Positions 20,795-32,422 of a DNA stretch of 64,000 nt are shown in pieces. Source of the stretch: Nemophila menziesii (lineage: Eukaryota > Streptophyta > Magnoliopsida > Boraginales > Hydrophyllaceae); assembly GCA_029959085.1 (NCBI GenBank), contig JARWIR010000094.1, positions 1,674,001-1,738,000 of the forward strand. Reading direction: 5' to 3'. The notes under the pieces are model-generated. The model ran no database searches, was not told the DNA's origin, and saw only the letters and a list, made by a program, of their open reading frames with translations. The translations under genes were made by a program, and so were the position numbers. The stretch's first letter is position 1. Each line of letters begins with the position of its first letter.

Positions 20795-22280
20795 CCTTGG
20801 GTCTTTCTCGGCTTGCATGTGAAAACTCCTCTTAAAGGAAAGAAAGGGAGTATTGTAATTCAATTAGAAAAATTGGATGAGTTAGAAGTTAAACTTCAAC
20901 ATCTCATGTGATTAAGATTTTCTTTGTGGTTGACAAGGCATTTCATATGTTTTGTGAAAGGAAAATGAGCTCCAAAACTATTGGGTTTGTCTCAAGTGAG
21001 GAAGATATGTATCTGAGTGTAATATTCTTGTCAAGTGTGATATTTTGGATAATTCAGGAAATAAGGTGAGTGAACTAAACCTCTGTGATGTGGTTTTTGA
21101 AAATTTGTAAAAGGTTAGTCTAATGATTTTTCCTGATTTTCATGTTGGTAACTCTCATGCTTCCCATCTGAAAGCAATAGAAGGAGGAAACTAAGAGTTA
21201 TGTGAGTCTAAAATCTTCCATGATTTATCATAACATTACGGAAATCAAGGATAGTAACTTCATTTTTGGGACATTGGAGGCTAGTTATGGCTTACCTTGA
21301 CTAATTAAAAGTGTTTTCGAGATAGGGTTTAATACTTTGTCTAGACTTTTGAGATGGAAAGTTTTTCTATGAAGGGGATGTTTAATGGAAAAATTTGTTT
21401 TCAGAAAATTATGAAGAAGGTATTAAGCTTGAGTATTTTATCCTCCTCAGATAAAGACTGAAAAGATATTAGTGAATCCTCTTAAAAAATTATTGAAAAT
21501 GTATTTAATATTTGGAAAGATTGTTTGATAGGACAATTTTTAGTAAGTCTCCTGATTTCTACATGGTAAAGAGCATGACTCGTATTCCCTAGAAATGTAT
21601 TGGAACACATATTATCAAATATAATATAAATATGAAATTGTTCCACTTTTAAAGTGGAGGAACTTATAACAAGATACTTTAGCAGGTGTGGAATGTTGGA
21701 AGCAAAATAATGTTGTTAAGAAAGAGGGGTCATGGTATGATGCTTGAAAAGATAGATACTAAGAGGTTCCATACTAAAGAAGATTTCAATACAATTGTAG
21801 ATAAAGGATGTCCTTTTATATATGGATAGTGCAATTCGTGTTGTTGATGAAATGGACGCAATTATTGTTACTAGACTAAGATTGACCTAGTATAGATTGT
21901 GCATTAAAAGTTATATCTCTAAAAACTTAATGCATAAAGTGTATGGTTATATTAATGAAGAAACATGTCATGATGTTGAAGTGGTTTATGTGTGGTATTG
22001 CCTACTAAGTGTAGGTTTGTAAGGAAGCAATAATAACACTACGGATTGCACTAAGAAAAATAAAAACATGGAGGTAAATGTTTAAGCACCATGATAAACG
22101 ATAGTTTCTACATTAAATGTAAGGGAGGTCAATAGGGCCTTCAAGCAACATGAAGTTTCTAAATTCATTAAATAAATTAAAATAGATGTTGTGCGTCTCC
22201 TATAAACTAAAATGGCAAAATCTAAATATGATGAATTTTATAAACATTTCATTGGTTGAGAATAATGTAATTATTAATTC
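20795..22280 (+). mobile_element. Degenerate LINE 5' fragment (U3, first copy)
   Basis: Same ORF1/ORF2-start relic as at 3,415. The DUF4283-like frame here reads SAIRVVDEMDAIIVTRLRLT, then a stop, then YRLCIKSYISKNLMHKVYGY. It is unrelated to the zf-RVT insertion just upstream, which lies on the other strand. Confidence 0.65.
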
Positions 22281-22474
22281 TTGCATTTCAAAATTGACAC
22301 TAAGAAAAAAAAATTTGGAACACTTGTTTAAGCAATTGGTGAACTGTTATTGAACACTAAGTGGTACATCAAACACCGAGCATATTATTATACCATTGAA
22401 AAAAATATTTAGCACAAGATTTCAAAAGTTAACACTGAAAAATAACGAAACATTTTATTTTTTATTAATACACT

Positions 22475-22770
22475 AACCAATATACACTGAGAGCTTTGAC
22501 CTTGAAACACGGGTTAAAAATATTATAATAAAAAAAGCTTACTATATTATTGATAAGACTGAAATAGTCACCGGGTCCCTCATTAGAGGCCAACCTAGTT
22601 CCTGTGCCAAATATTTCTTGAAATCACGAATGTTCAGTACTATTCCTTCGATCAAGCTCCTTGAGCGTACAATATGGATTTGTTCTATAAACATTTGAGA
22701 TCCATTTCATCTTCCTCTTCCATTTTATCTTCAGCTGGACATCTTTTAACAGAGGGACTTTGACAGCAAT
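22475..22770 (-). pseudogene. Minus-strand gene scrap (U3, first copy)
   Basis: Same segment as 5,065-5,370. On the minus strand it holds a CTLEELDRRN-like stretch and FQEIFGTGTRL-like words, with stops. Function not recognised. Confidence 0.3.
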
Positions 22771-23889
22771 CAAGAAAAAGGGTAAAATGCAATTTTTGTT
22801 ATGAGAGTGTGATCAAGTAGTCAAGGTAAAATATAACATAGTTCATCTTTGTTTCAAAAACTTCAGATTTGACATAATTAACAGAATAAACTATGATCTT
22901 TGATGTAATCTTTAAGTAAATAAATGAAAATTTAAAAGGAAGAATCCTAGAACATTTTTTCTTCTGATTCAAAGTACTTAGACAAGTATAGGATCAATGG
23001 TTTTAATAAAAAGAAAAGGTTATTAAGTGTAATATATGGACCTATAATGTATTCAGGTTTTAACTAGTAAGGGTTAAAAGTCTGAAAGTTAAATTAGGTT
23101 GACATGAATATTGAAATACAATAGCTAAATTGTATAAATAAGTAACTCAATGCATGCTAAAAATCAAAAAAAAGTTTATATTCCAAATAAGGCTTATAGA
23201 TTTCTACTATGAAGACCTAGAGTATTTTATTCCTTCACTATTTTTTTCCAAATACATTTTTTTCCGACAAATACGCATTGAATAACATTCTCAGCTTTGA
23301 CTTATTTTTGCCAAGTTAAAATAGAGAAAATTATCCCAGAAAAGAAAGTTTCCAATAAGAGGGTGCTATTCTAAGAGTAAGCTTGTAAAAATTAGGCATA
23401 AAAAACAGCACTTTAAGAATCATGAGGATAATTGTTCGATCAATGAAAAATCAACAACAAATATCAGTGGGTCTAGCAACAAATAAAGAAGTCTCATGTA
23501 ACAAGATTGATTTTTCTACAGTTACAAAATTAACCATTAATTCGATGTTCTTTGTTTAGGTTTTCGTATAAGTTATTTGGAAACTGTTAGGTAAATTAAA
23601 AATTAAAGGTAGAGCATGATATATTATAAAGTTAGGTTTGGGTTTGATAATTTCTGAGAATCTTGATTGTAATGTTATAGAATTTAGTGTTTGTTCCATG
23701 GATTAAGTTTAAGTGGTGCATGTTTAAGCTAAACATGCATTTATATCCTACAAGTTGTTTTGTAATGAAATTATTTTATCTTTAGATAAAAAATGTCTAA
23801 ATCTCTTTAAAATATTACTTATTTTCTAATAAGATTACCTAGATAGTTGAGAAAATTTTGTTAGAAAGCAAAAGGTGAGTGGGACATAG
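22771..23889. other. Conserved non-coding block (U3)
   Basis: AT-rich, shared with all units, with no coding frame kept between copies. It contains a TTTTTTCCAAATAC phrase (about 23,241) that is expanded in U2. Confidence 0.35.
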
Positions 23890-24269
23890 CCCCGAATAGG
23901 GCTGCACATTAAAACCACAAAACCTCACTAAATCGACCCAACACATAGTTTGTAGTGGACCTAACTTTTTTTATGGTTTTGGTTTTTGGCCCATTTTTTT
24001 TATATAACCCTAGCTATAAAACAGTGGGAGTTATCTCCTCTTCCTTTGTAGTTTCACACTAAACTTTCTCTCTGCCCTACAAATTTATCTCCATCCTTCA
24101 ATGTGTTCTCTTGAGAAACCCTAAAGAAAATTATTTAATCTAATCAAATTTGTGTCATATCTATCTCGTTATCCCTCTAAATCTAAATCTGCTACCTTGA
24201 TACTTTCCTCTGCCGATTTGCACTGTTCTTATGGTAGTTCTGATGATTTTTATCAACATTTCAAGCAAG
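23890..24269 (+). promoter_or_regulatory. Promoter and 5' leader module upstream of the GMI1 hairpin (U3)
   Basis: TATA box CTATAAA at 24,014-24,020 with a GGCCC box just upstream (about 23,989). A CT-rich leader with telo-box AAACCCTAAAG (24,116-24,125) follows, ending in a possible donor CAAG|GTGTTT at 24,269. The upstream TAGTGGGCC box of U5/U6 is TAGTGGACC here. The module lies 1.45 kb upstream of the GMI1 inverted repeat on the same strand. Confidence 0.6.
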
Positions 24270-25462
24270 GTGTTTTCTCTTTTTTATTCTTTTATGTTCT
24301 AGATTATTTATTTTAGTTTCATTTATTTGGATCTATTAATTTTTTGTTGTATAATTTTTATTAATTTAGGGTTTCAATATTTTTATTTTTGTATAAATCC
24401 ATCAGTCAAACAGCGTGGTACAGTTCATTTTGGGTAATATTCTTGTTTCTAAACTCATAATTAATTAAGTTTTTATAATTTGTATATTTATGTATTATAA
24501 TGCTTGTCTGTTGTGATGTTTCTTTTTCTTTCTCTATGGTTTATGGATAAATGCATGTCTTTATTGGTTGAAATAAAAAACTGTTTGTATTGAATTAGTA
24601 CAAAATTTAAAAAATAATTTTGGTTAAAATATTCATGTAGAAACACTAGATGAGGTTGTTGGTACTTACCTCGTATCATCAAGAGTTATTTATTGTTGTT
24701 TAGGTTAATTACTTGCTTTGAATACTTAGATCCTTATAGTATCTTTTATTTAATATGTTGTTACATCTGTTTAATTATTATACAAAATAATTTTTAAGCA
24801 AAAAGTTAACAGATGAAGGATTATGGTAATTGTACTTTTACCTTTAATCATTATTCATTTGATTATTTAGTAATAGCGTTATGTTTTAGATTATAAAGAA
24901 GTCTAAAGATGTAAGAAATGGTAAAGATATGTATGAGCCATAAAATTATGAAATTTTAGTTCCTTCATAACTCAGTGGTTTAGAAGAATGAAAGCGTAGA
25001 CTAGAATTGAATATTTGGAATATTATTAGATTTACAATTAAATTTTCTACAGAAATTTGCACCGTTGGTCTATGTGTTATGCAAATTAATAAAATATACG
25101 TTTAAAATGTATGTGTTACGTAAATTAATCAAATATATCGTCTTTCAAAATGTAGCAATTATATAGGGGTATTTTTGCAACGACAACACAAGGGTATATT
25201 TGTTACTCTTTGAAATACATGGTTTTTTATTCTTGGATAATAACATATTTTTATTAAAAATTAGCTAAGGTAACCTTGTACTACTTTAAAGCTTCCGTTT
25301 TTTAATACTTAGTTGATTTTTCATTACAATTTGCGAGTCTATATTATTATCTAACTTGAAGTTTATCTTGACTTATAATGTCATTAATTAAAAAAATAGT
25401 TAATATCACAATCTATAATTCAATTTTCGTTTAATATAGGTACCTTGAGTGTAATATTTACT
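24270..25462 (+). other. Intron-like region between promoter and GMI1 hairpin (U3)
   Basis: T-rich with the same unassigned exon-like islets as in U1 (for example CAGCGTGGTACAGTTCA at about 24,412). It also has a tRNA-A-box-like phrase (TAACTCAGTGGTTTAGAAG, about 24,968-24,986) and the ~48-bp tandem repeat (25,075-25,190). The minus frame 24,682-24,488 is not supported by anything else. Confidence 0.35.
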
Positions 25463-26143
25463 AATATAAACTTCAAGTCAGCAAAGGCTGTCTTGAATGT
25501 ATATTCCGAAGGCAGCTCCATTAATAAATCTGTATGTGGGGTAAGATCCATATATTCTGTCATAGCAAATTATTAACACACTGAGTATTAGTATAATGCA
25601 CACATTTGTTAAATAAATAATAATGATTTAGAATGTATATAAATGTACAAACTTCGACTGTAATACATTCTTTCAATCCATCCTGTTACAAACAAAAATA
25701 CAGAATAAGAATTTAGACCTTTTTCATAATGTAAACTACTAAAGGACAATAGTTTTAATGAAAAAAACATTGTCAAACCTTGAGCAAGTGCCTATTACAC
25801 TTCTGCTTGAATATTCTGAGATCATTTTTTTCCAAATCTCTGTGTTATGTAAATCCTCAATAAAATGTAAATCATTGCTGCTCCAATTCACTAGTCTTTG
25901 GGTTTTTAGAATCTGAATCTTTCATATATTCTTGTTTTACCACATCAACAAACTCATTCAATGGAATTTCATTGCGAGTTTTATTTACTTTTACTTCCAC
26001 ACTCTTACCATTCGGCAAAAGTACACGGAAAATGAAAATCTTTTCTAATTCATAACACGATATCTTCTTGACATTAGGCACAAGTGCGGGTATTTTCCTA
26101 AATCCTTGAGAAGAAGAATACCCGCACTTGAGGATAAGAAAGA
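25463..26143 (-). pseudogene. GMI1: GMI1-like fragment, left (minus) arm (U3)
   Basis: Minus-strand exons: a (26,143-25,779) with CGYSSSQGFRKIPALVPN, VKKISCYELEKIF, LLPNGKSVEVKV; c (25,682-25,653); d (25,556-25,475) with DLTPHTDLLMELPSEYTF. It extends further 5' than the right arm by the CGYSSSQGFRKIP part, which lies in the spacer. Two bases are lost after DSDSK, shifting the frame. Five bases at the end of exon d (including the donor GT) are also lost. It has diverged from the right arm at several residues, so the arms are not identical copies. Confidence 0.6.
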
Positions 26144-26763
26144 CCTGCACTTGTGCCTAATATCAAGAAGAAATCATGTTATGACTTAGAAAAGATCTTC
26201 AATTTCCGTGTACTTTTGTCTAATGGTAAGAGTGTGGAAGTAAAAATAAATGAAACTCGCAATGTAATTTTATTGAATGAGTTTGTTGATGTGGTTAAAC
26301 AAGATTATACGAGAGATTCAGAGTCTAAAAAAATCCAAAGACCGGTGAACTGGAGCAGCGATGATTTACATTTTGTTGAGAATTTACATAACACAGAGAT
26401 TCGAAACAAAATGGATCTCAGGATCTTTAATCAGAAGTGTAATAAGCTTTTGCCCAACGTTTGACAATGTTTTTGTCATTAAAATTAATGTCCTTTAGTA
26501 GTTTACATAATGAAAAAATTCTAAGTTCTTGTTCTATGTTTTGGTTGGTAACAGGATGGATTGAAGGAATCTAGTACATTCGAGGTTTGTATATTTACAT
26601 ACATTCTAATTTTTTTAACAAATTAGTGCATCATACTAATACTAATACTCAGTGTGTTCTTAATTTGCTATGACAGAATATGTTGGATCTTACCCCACAT
26701 ACAGATTTATTAATGGAGTTGCCTTCAAAATATACATTTGAGACAACCCTTGCTGACTTGATA
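26144..26763 (+). pseudogene. GMI1: GMI1-like fragment, right (plus) arm (U3)
   Basis: Exon a (to 26,458) is open as PNIKKKSCYDLEKIFNF, LLSNGKSVEVKI, NWSSDDLHFVENL, KMDLRIFNQK. Exon c (26,555-26,584) reads DGLKESSTFE, apart from the codon phase, and is bounded by AACAG and GAG|GTTTGT. Exon d (26,677-26,763) reads NMLDLTPHTDLLMELP, YTFETTLADLI before ATA|GTAAGT. Joined in mind, TFE+NM+DLTP matches the TFENMWDLTP of GMI1-like proteins, which supports these borders. The Bergerat-fold Asn and the rest of the ATPase are missing. Confidence 0.6.
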
Positions 26764-26863
26764 GTAAGTTTATATAATTCATTTAACAAATCCAATTTAG
26801 TGATTTGGAAGAGGCCAAAGGCTCCAACCCCATTTGTGGAGTTGGTGTTTTCACTTTACATCT

Positions 26864-27444
26864 TTGTACAATTTTGCATTGTAAAAATTAATCGAAATAT
26901 ATTACAATCTTAAGTAATTTTTAAAATTTACAAAACATACAATTTTCAAATGTTGATCTTTAAATATAATCGACAAGTTAAAAAAAGTATTTTTTTTATA
27001 ATTTTTTTTATAATTATTTTTAATTTCATTTTTCTCTTTTCTAACAAAATAATTATCTCATCCATTGTTCTCATTGTCTCTGTTTTTCCACATTGCTCCG
27101 TTTTTCCACATCGATTCGTCGTTATTTTCTTTCTTTTTTTGATCACTTACCTTTTTAGTTTTTTTTAATTTAATAATCAGATTCTTCTTTAGCACATTAA
27201 TAAAGGGTTCAAATCTTGTCAACTACTAGTACCCAATAGCTCATTCATTAGTTACTTTTCTTGTTCTCTCTCTCTCTCTTGAGAAGTGTTGAGACTTTTC
27301 ATAATCCAATGTCATAAATTTTATAAGTTCATATTAATTGCTCAATTTCTATTTTTCAATCCAAATTTTTTATCTGTATTGTATATTCGTTGTCTAATTT
27401 TTAAGGTTTTTTCTATTTAGTATATTTCATTTATTTTCTAATCG
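26864..27444. other. Junction and AT-rich spacer before the second LINE fragment of U3
   Basis: After TCACTTTACATCTTTGTA the sequence switches to CAATTTTGCATTGTAAAAAT, which belongs upstream of the LINE fragment (compare 19,535). It continues with the T-rich spacer including CTCTCTCTCT near 27,263. The overlapping plus and minus frames at 26,946-27,168 are low-complexity and not genes. Confidence 0.6.
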
Positions 27445-28945
27445 TGCCTTGGGTCTTTCTCGGCTTGCTTGTGAAAACTCCTCTTAAAGGAAAGAAAGGG
27501 AGTATTGTAATTCAATTAGAAAAATTGGATGAGTATGTAATTAGAAGTTAAACTTCAACATCTCATGTGATTAAGAGTTTCTTTGTGGTTGACAAGGCAT
27601 TTCATATGTTGTGTGAAAGGAAAATGGGCTCCAAAACTATTGGGTTTGTCTCAAGTGAGGAAGATATGTATCTGAGTATAATATTCTTGTCAAGTGTGAT
27701 ATTTTGGATAATTCAGGAAATAAGGTGAGTGAACTAAACCTCTGTGATGTGGTTTTTGAAAATTTGTAGAAGGTTAGTCTAATGATTTTTCCTGATTTTC
27801 ATGTTGGTGACTCTCATACTTCCCATCTGAAAGCAATAGAAGGAGGAAACCAAGAGTTATGTGAGTCTAAAATCTTCCATGATTTATCCTAATATTACGG
27901 AAATCAAGGATAGTAACTTCAGTTTTGGGACATTGGAGGCTAGTTATGGCTTACCTTGACTAATTAAATGTGTTTTCGAGATGGGGTTTAATACTTTGTC
28001 TAGAATTTTGAGATGGAGAGTTTTTCTATGGAGGGGAAGTTTAATGGAAAAATTTGTTTTTAGAAAATTATGAAGAAGGTATTAAGCTTGAATATTTTAT
28101 CCTCCTCAGACTGAAAAGATATTAGTGAATCCTCTTAAAAAATTATTGAAAATGTATTTAATATTTGGAAAGATTGTTTGATAGGACAATTTTTAGTACG
28201 TCTCCTCATTTCTACATGGAAAAGAGCATGACTCGTATTCCCTAGAAATGTATTGGAACACATATTATCAAATATAATATAAATATGAAATTGTTCCACT
28301 TTTAAAGTGGAGGAACTTATAACTAGATACTTGAGCAGGTGTGGAATGTTTGAAGCAAAATAATGTTGTTAAGAAAGAGGGGTCATGTAATGATGCTTGA
28401 AAAGATAGATACTAAGAGGTTCCATACTAAAGAAGATTTCACTACAATTGTAGATAAAGGATGTAGTTTTATATGTGGGTAGTGCAATTCGTGTTGTTGA
28501 TCAAATGGACGCAATTATTGTTACTAAACTAAGATTGCCCTAGTATAGATTGTGTATTAAAAATTATATCTTTAAAAACTTAATGCATAAAGTGTATGGT
28601 TATATTAATGAAGAAACGTGTCATGATGTTGAAGTGGTTTATGTGTGGTATTGCCTACTAAGTGTAGGTTTGTAAGGAAGCAATAATAAAATTGCGGATT
28701 GCACTAAGAAAAAGAATAACATGGAGGTAAATGTTTAAGCACCATGGTAAACGATAGTTTCTACATTAAATGTAAGGGAGGTCAATAGGACCTTCAAGCA
28801 ACATGAAGTTTCTAAATTCATTAAATAAATTAAACTAGATGTTGTGCGTCTCCTAGAAACTAAAATGGAAAAATCCAAATATGATGAATTTTGTAAACAT
28901 TTCATTGGTTGAGAATAATGAAATTATTAATTCTTGCATTTCAAA
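27445..28945 (+). mobile_element. Degenerate LINE 5' fragment (U3, second copy)
   Basis: Second copy of the ORF1/ORF2-start relic within U3. It is closer by eye to the copy at 20,795 than to those of U1 and U4. The same stops recur in all copies, so the LINE was already dead before the array grew. Confidence 0.65.
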
Positions 28946-29124
28946 ATTGACACTAAGAAAAAAAAAACATTTGGAACACTTGTTTAAGCATTTGGTGAAC
29001 TGTTATTGAACACTAAGTGGTACATCAAACACCGAGCACATTATTATACCATTGAAAAAAATATTTAGCACAAGATTTCAAAAGTTAACACTAAAAAATA
29101 ACGAAACATTTAATTTTTTATTAA

Positions 29125-29310
29125 TACACTAACCAATATACACTGAGAGCTTTGACCTTGACAGTCGGGTTAAAAATATTATAATAAAAAAAGCTTTCTA
29201 TATTATTGATAAGACTGAAATAGTTACCGGATCCCTCATTAGAGGCCAATCTAGTTCCTGTACCAAACATTTCTTGAAATCACGAATGTTCAGTACTATT
29301 CCTTCGATCA
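29125..29310 (-). pseudogene. Truncated minus-strand gene scrap (U3, second copy)
   Basis: Starts like the other copies but ends at CCTTCGATCA, where it is joined (with about 20 bases of unplaced sequence) to a U1-like promoter module. The longer minus frame 29,416-29,198 crosses this junction and is therefore a fusion artefact. Confidence 0.4.
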
Positions 29311-29790
29311 TGAATGGAAGTACTTTCCTTCTTTTTAATGAGGTCGAAAAAGAATTTTTAAAACTGAGGGCCACATAACTTCGAATACGGGCTGCACACA
29401 AAAACAAAAACCGCAAAACCGCCTAAAATCGACCCAACCCAACCCTTGAAAAACCACCTTAAACTACCTATGGTTTATGGTTTGTAGTGGGCTAACTTTT
29501 TTTTTGATGGTTTTAATTCCCTGTAGGGTAACTTAACAAATCTGCAGATTTGGCCCAATTTTTTTTTAACTCCCTGTAGGGTAACTTAATTCCCTCTCTC
29601 ACCTACAACTTTATCTCCATCCTTTTCCTCTGTTCTCTCGAAAATCACTAAAGGAAATTTATTTAATCTAATTAATTTTTAGCCATATCTATCTATTTAT
29701 CCATTTAAATCTGCTAAGTTGTTACTTTTCTCTGCCTATTTGCACTATTCCTGTGGTAGTTTGGATGGTTTTTATCAACATTTCCAGTAA
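29311..29790 (+). promoter_or_regulatory. Damaged promoter module without TATA (U3, second copy)
   Basis: Has the GGGCTGCACAC start and GTGGGCTAA / TTTGGCCCAAT boxes. The CCTAGCTATAAAA region is replaced by a second copy of a ~22-bp phrase (AACTCCCTGTAGGGTAACTT near 29,566, first copy near 29,517). The telo-box is changed to AAATCACTAAAG. It is probably inactive. Confidence 0.5.
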
Positions 29791-30804
29791 GGTATTTTCT
29801 CTTTTTTCTTCTTTTCTGTTCTAGATTATTTCTGTTAATTTCTTTTATTTGGATCTACTAATGTTTTGTTGTATAATTTTTATTACTTTACGGTTTAAAT
29901 ATTTTTATTTTGGTATAAATCCATTAGCCAAAGAGCTGGTACAGTTCATTGTTAGGTAATATTCTTGTTTCTAAACTTATAATTAATTTTTTTTATTTGT
30001 GTATTTATGTATTTTAATGTTTGTCTGTTGTGATGTGTTTTTTCTACAACATGTCTTTATTTGTTGAAATAAAAAACTGCTTTTATTGAACTAGTACAAA
30101 ATAAAAAAAAATGTATTTGGTTAAAATATTCCTGCAAGAACATTAGATGAGGTTGTTGGTACTTACCTTTGAATCATCAAGAGTTATTTATTGTGGTTTG
30201 GATTAATTGCTTGCTTTAAATACTTATATCTTAATATTATCTTGTATTTAATATGGTGTTATATCTGTTTAATTATTTTACAGAACAATTTTCAAGCAAA
30301 AAGAAAACAGATGGAGGATTGGGGTAATTGTTCTTTATCTTTAATCATTATTCATTTGATTATTTAGTAATAGCGTTAGATTGTTGCTTTTAAGAAACCT
30401 AAAGAAGTAAGAATATAACAAAGATATGTCTTAGCTATAAAATTATGAAAATTTTAGTTCCTTCATACCTTAGTGGTTTGGAAGGATGAAGGAGTGAACT
30501 AGAATTAAAAATCATGAATATTATTAGATTTAGAATTATTTTTACAGTAATTTGCACCATTTGTCCCTGTGTTATGCAAATTAATCGAATATACGCGTCT
30601 TTCAAAATGTATGTGTTATGCAAATTAATCAAATATACCCGTCTATCAATATGTAGCAATTATATAGGGGTATTTTTACAACGATAATATAGGGGTATAT
30701 TTGTTACTCTTTAAAATACAGGGGTTTTTTCTTCTTGGATAATAGCAATTTTTATTACAAATTGGATAAAATAACCTTGTACTACATTAATGTTTTGTAT
30801 TTTT
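29791..30804 (+). other. Intron-like region after the damaged promoter
   Basis: Equivalent to 7,201-8,112. Includes an A-box-like phrase (CCTTAGTGGTTTGGAAG, about 30,468) and the ~48-bp tandem repeat (30,560-30,680). The minus frame 30,659-30,435 is built on that repeat and is not a gene. Confidence 0.35.
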
Positions 30805-31243
30805 AAGTCCAAAAACCATTTCGGCCCAATACACTAACCCACTTTTTCCTATTTTAGTAGAGTATTGGATTACCGACAAAAAAATAGAATATAGAATATG
30901 AATAAACTTAAAATTTCACTTTATTGATTCAGAAAATTTAAATGAAATTACTTTAATTTCTCCATAATCTTTTTGAAAATTAGAACCTATATTACCTTTA
31001 TAGAATGTAATAGAATATTATGTCTTCTTTTTTAATCATTGATCTCATTTGACTAAATAATTTTTTTGTAATTCTAATGTGTACTATTGTGTTTAATAAA
31101 ATTTAATTGAAGTAGATGATTAATTAGAAAAACGAACAGAGACTCTATATATTTATATTTATACTTCTAAGAGTATAATAACCTTTATTATATAATATGC
31201 AAAATCGGCATAATGTTTTACTAACGTTAGTGAAAAATGCAGG

Positions 31244-31465
31244 TATGACATAAAAAAAAATTCCATATGCAAAGAGATTGTCCCCAGATACAACTCTTAA
31301 CATGCATATAGATAAATATCATCTTAGTAAATTTTTAGAGACAACACAAATAGTGGCGGGTAAGCTACGACCAAGCGACAAAAGATGCGGTCTGTTACGG
31401 ACATTTATGCATCAACCCACCCTTGTACATTGGAGTAGCTGCATACAATGAGGGGAACAATTTTT
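31244..31465 (+). pseudogene. UBZ4 zinc-finger fragment, part 1 (U4)
   Basis: Same as 780-1,005, including the 5-base loss that puts the finger out of frame, which shows common descent with U1. Part 2 follows after the DUF724 palindrome at about 32,293-32,422. Confidence 0.5.
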
Positions 31466-31494
31466 CCATAAAGCTATTTTTTATCTTAGAACTA

Positions 31495-32292
31495 TAAGCC
31501 CTTTTCTTGTAAATTTTATTGAAGATTTTTTTTTATATGATGATGAGCTAACTGAAGAGGAAGATAAAGAAATGGTACACGTGGCACCAAATAATGTAGA
31601 GGAGATGACGGATCAAAATGAAATTTTAACAATTTTTGTAGTAATTACCGGGACAATTGAAAAAATGTATAACTGGCCCTTTATAAAGTGTTCGATTTGG
31701 GAAATAGTCGAGTCAATGGATGTATTAACATGAATGCGGCAAACGCCATAGTTTTCACCTTTGAATGAAGATTAAGTGATATCCTGCGAAGAACTTGCGA
31801 TAAACTTGATGCTCCAATTTGCTTAGAAAGTCGATATAATATCAAGATTATGTGTAGATGATATGAAATCTACCGATATTACCTCATTAAGACTATCAAA
31901 AATACCATTAATAATACTCGTATCTTTCATATCATCTATAGATAATCATGATATCATATCCGCTTTATAAGCAAATTTCCTAATCAAGACTATCGCAAGT
32001 CTTCATGGGAATTCTCTTCATATTTATTCAAAAGTGAAAAATGTGGCGTTTGTGGCATTCTTATAAATACATCCATGGATTCGACTGTTTCTCAAATCCT
32101 GGAACTCTTTATAAAGGGTCAGTTATACATTTTTTCTACTGCAATAATTGTTAAATTTTCGTTTTGATCCCTCATCTCCTCCACATTATTAGGTGCCACC
32201 TGTACAATTGATTTATCTCCCTCTTCAGTTATCTCATCATCATCTATAAATTTTTTTCGTCAATACAAATTTATAAAAGAAAAGGGCTTATT
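31495..32292. repeat. DUF724 inverted repeat (U4)
   Basis: Left arm about 31,495-31,868, spacer 31,869-31,924, right arm 31,925-32,292. Near-identical to U1. Private changes include AAGATTAAGTGATATC for AATATGAAGAGATATC in the left arm, which adds a stop. Confidence 0.7.
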
Positions 32293-32422
32293 GTATACCT
32301 GAAAGTCAACATATTGATCCACAAGGTGACATCAATAGGAAAGGGAAGAGACATGTGACAGAAGAACCATAAAATAGCAATTCTCGTAAAGAAAGGAAAG
32401 TACCAAGGACGTAGACACCGGT
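32293..32422 (+). pseudogene. UBZ4 zinc-finger fragment, part 2 (U4)
   Basis: Basic tail SQHIDPQGDINRKGKRH, then EEP followed by a stop that is not in U1 (CCATAAAAT for CCAGAAAAT). Confidence 0.5.

Larger units (their letters stand above)
25463..26777. repeat. Head-to-head inverted repeat of the GMI1-like fragment (U3)
   Basis: Left arm 25,463-26,090 (minus-strand gene sense), spacer 26,091-26,143, right arm 26,144-26,777 (plus sense). Both arms contain the same exons and the same introns, so the duplication happened at the DNA level and not through a retrocopy. The word CCCGCACTTG in the spacer (26,121) and CCTGCACTTG at the right-arm start suggest microhomology at the junction. A transcript through the locus would fold into a long imperfect hairpin of about 0.6 kb. 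Confidence 0.85.
17177..30804 (+). repeat. Array unit U3, composite (about 1.4 units)
   Basis: 17,177-26,867 is a nearly complete unit with GGCGGATCC element, private LINE insertion, LINE fragment, promoter and GMI1 hairpin. At 26,867 the sequence jumps from just after the right GMI1 arm back to the AT-rich spacer upstream of the LINE fragment. It then runs through a second LINE fragment to about 29,310, jumps again to a U1-like promoter module, and ends at the U4 start. So U3 contains a partial second unit with two internal junctions. Confidence 0.8.

Noticed and set aside
26946..27168. Overlapping plus and minus open frames of 66-72 codons
   Set aside because: Low-complexity Phe/Ile/Lys-rich translations of an AT-rich T-run spacer; not kept open in other units except by chance.
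29198..29416. 72-codon minus frame
   Set aside because: Crosses the recombination junction at about 29,310, so it is a chance fusion.
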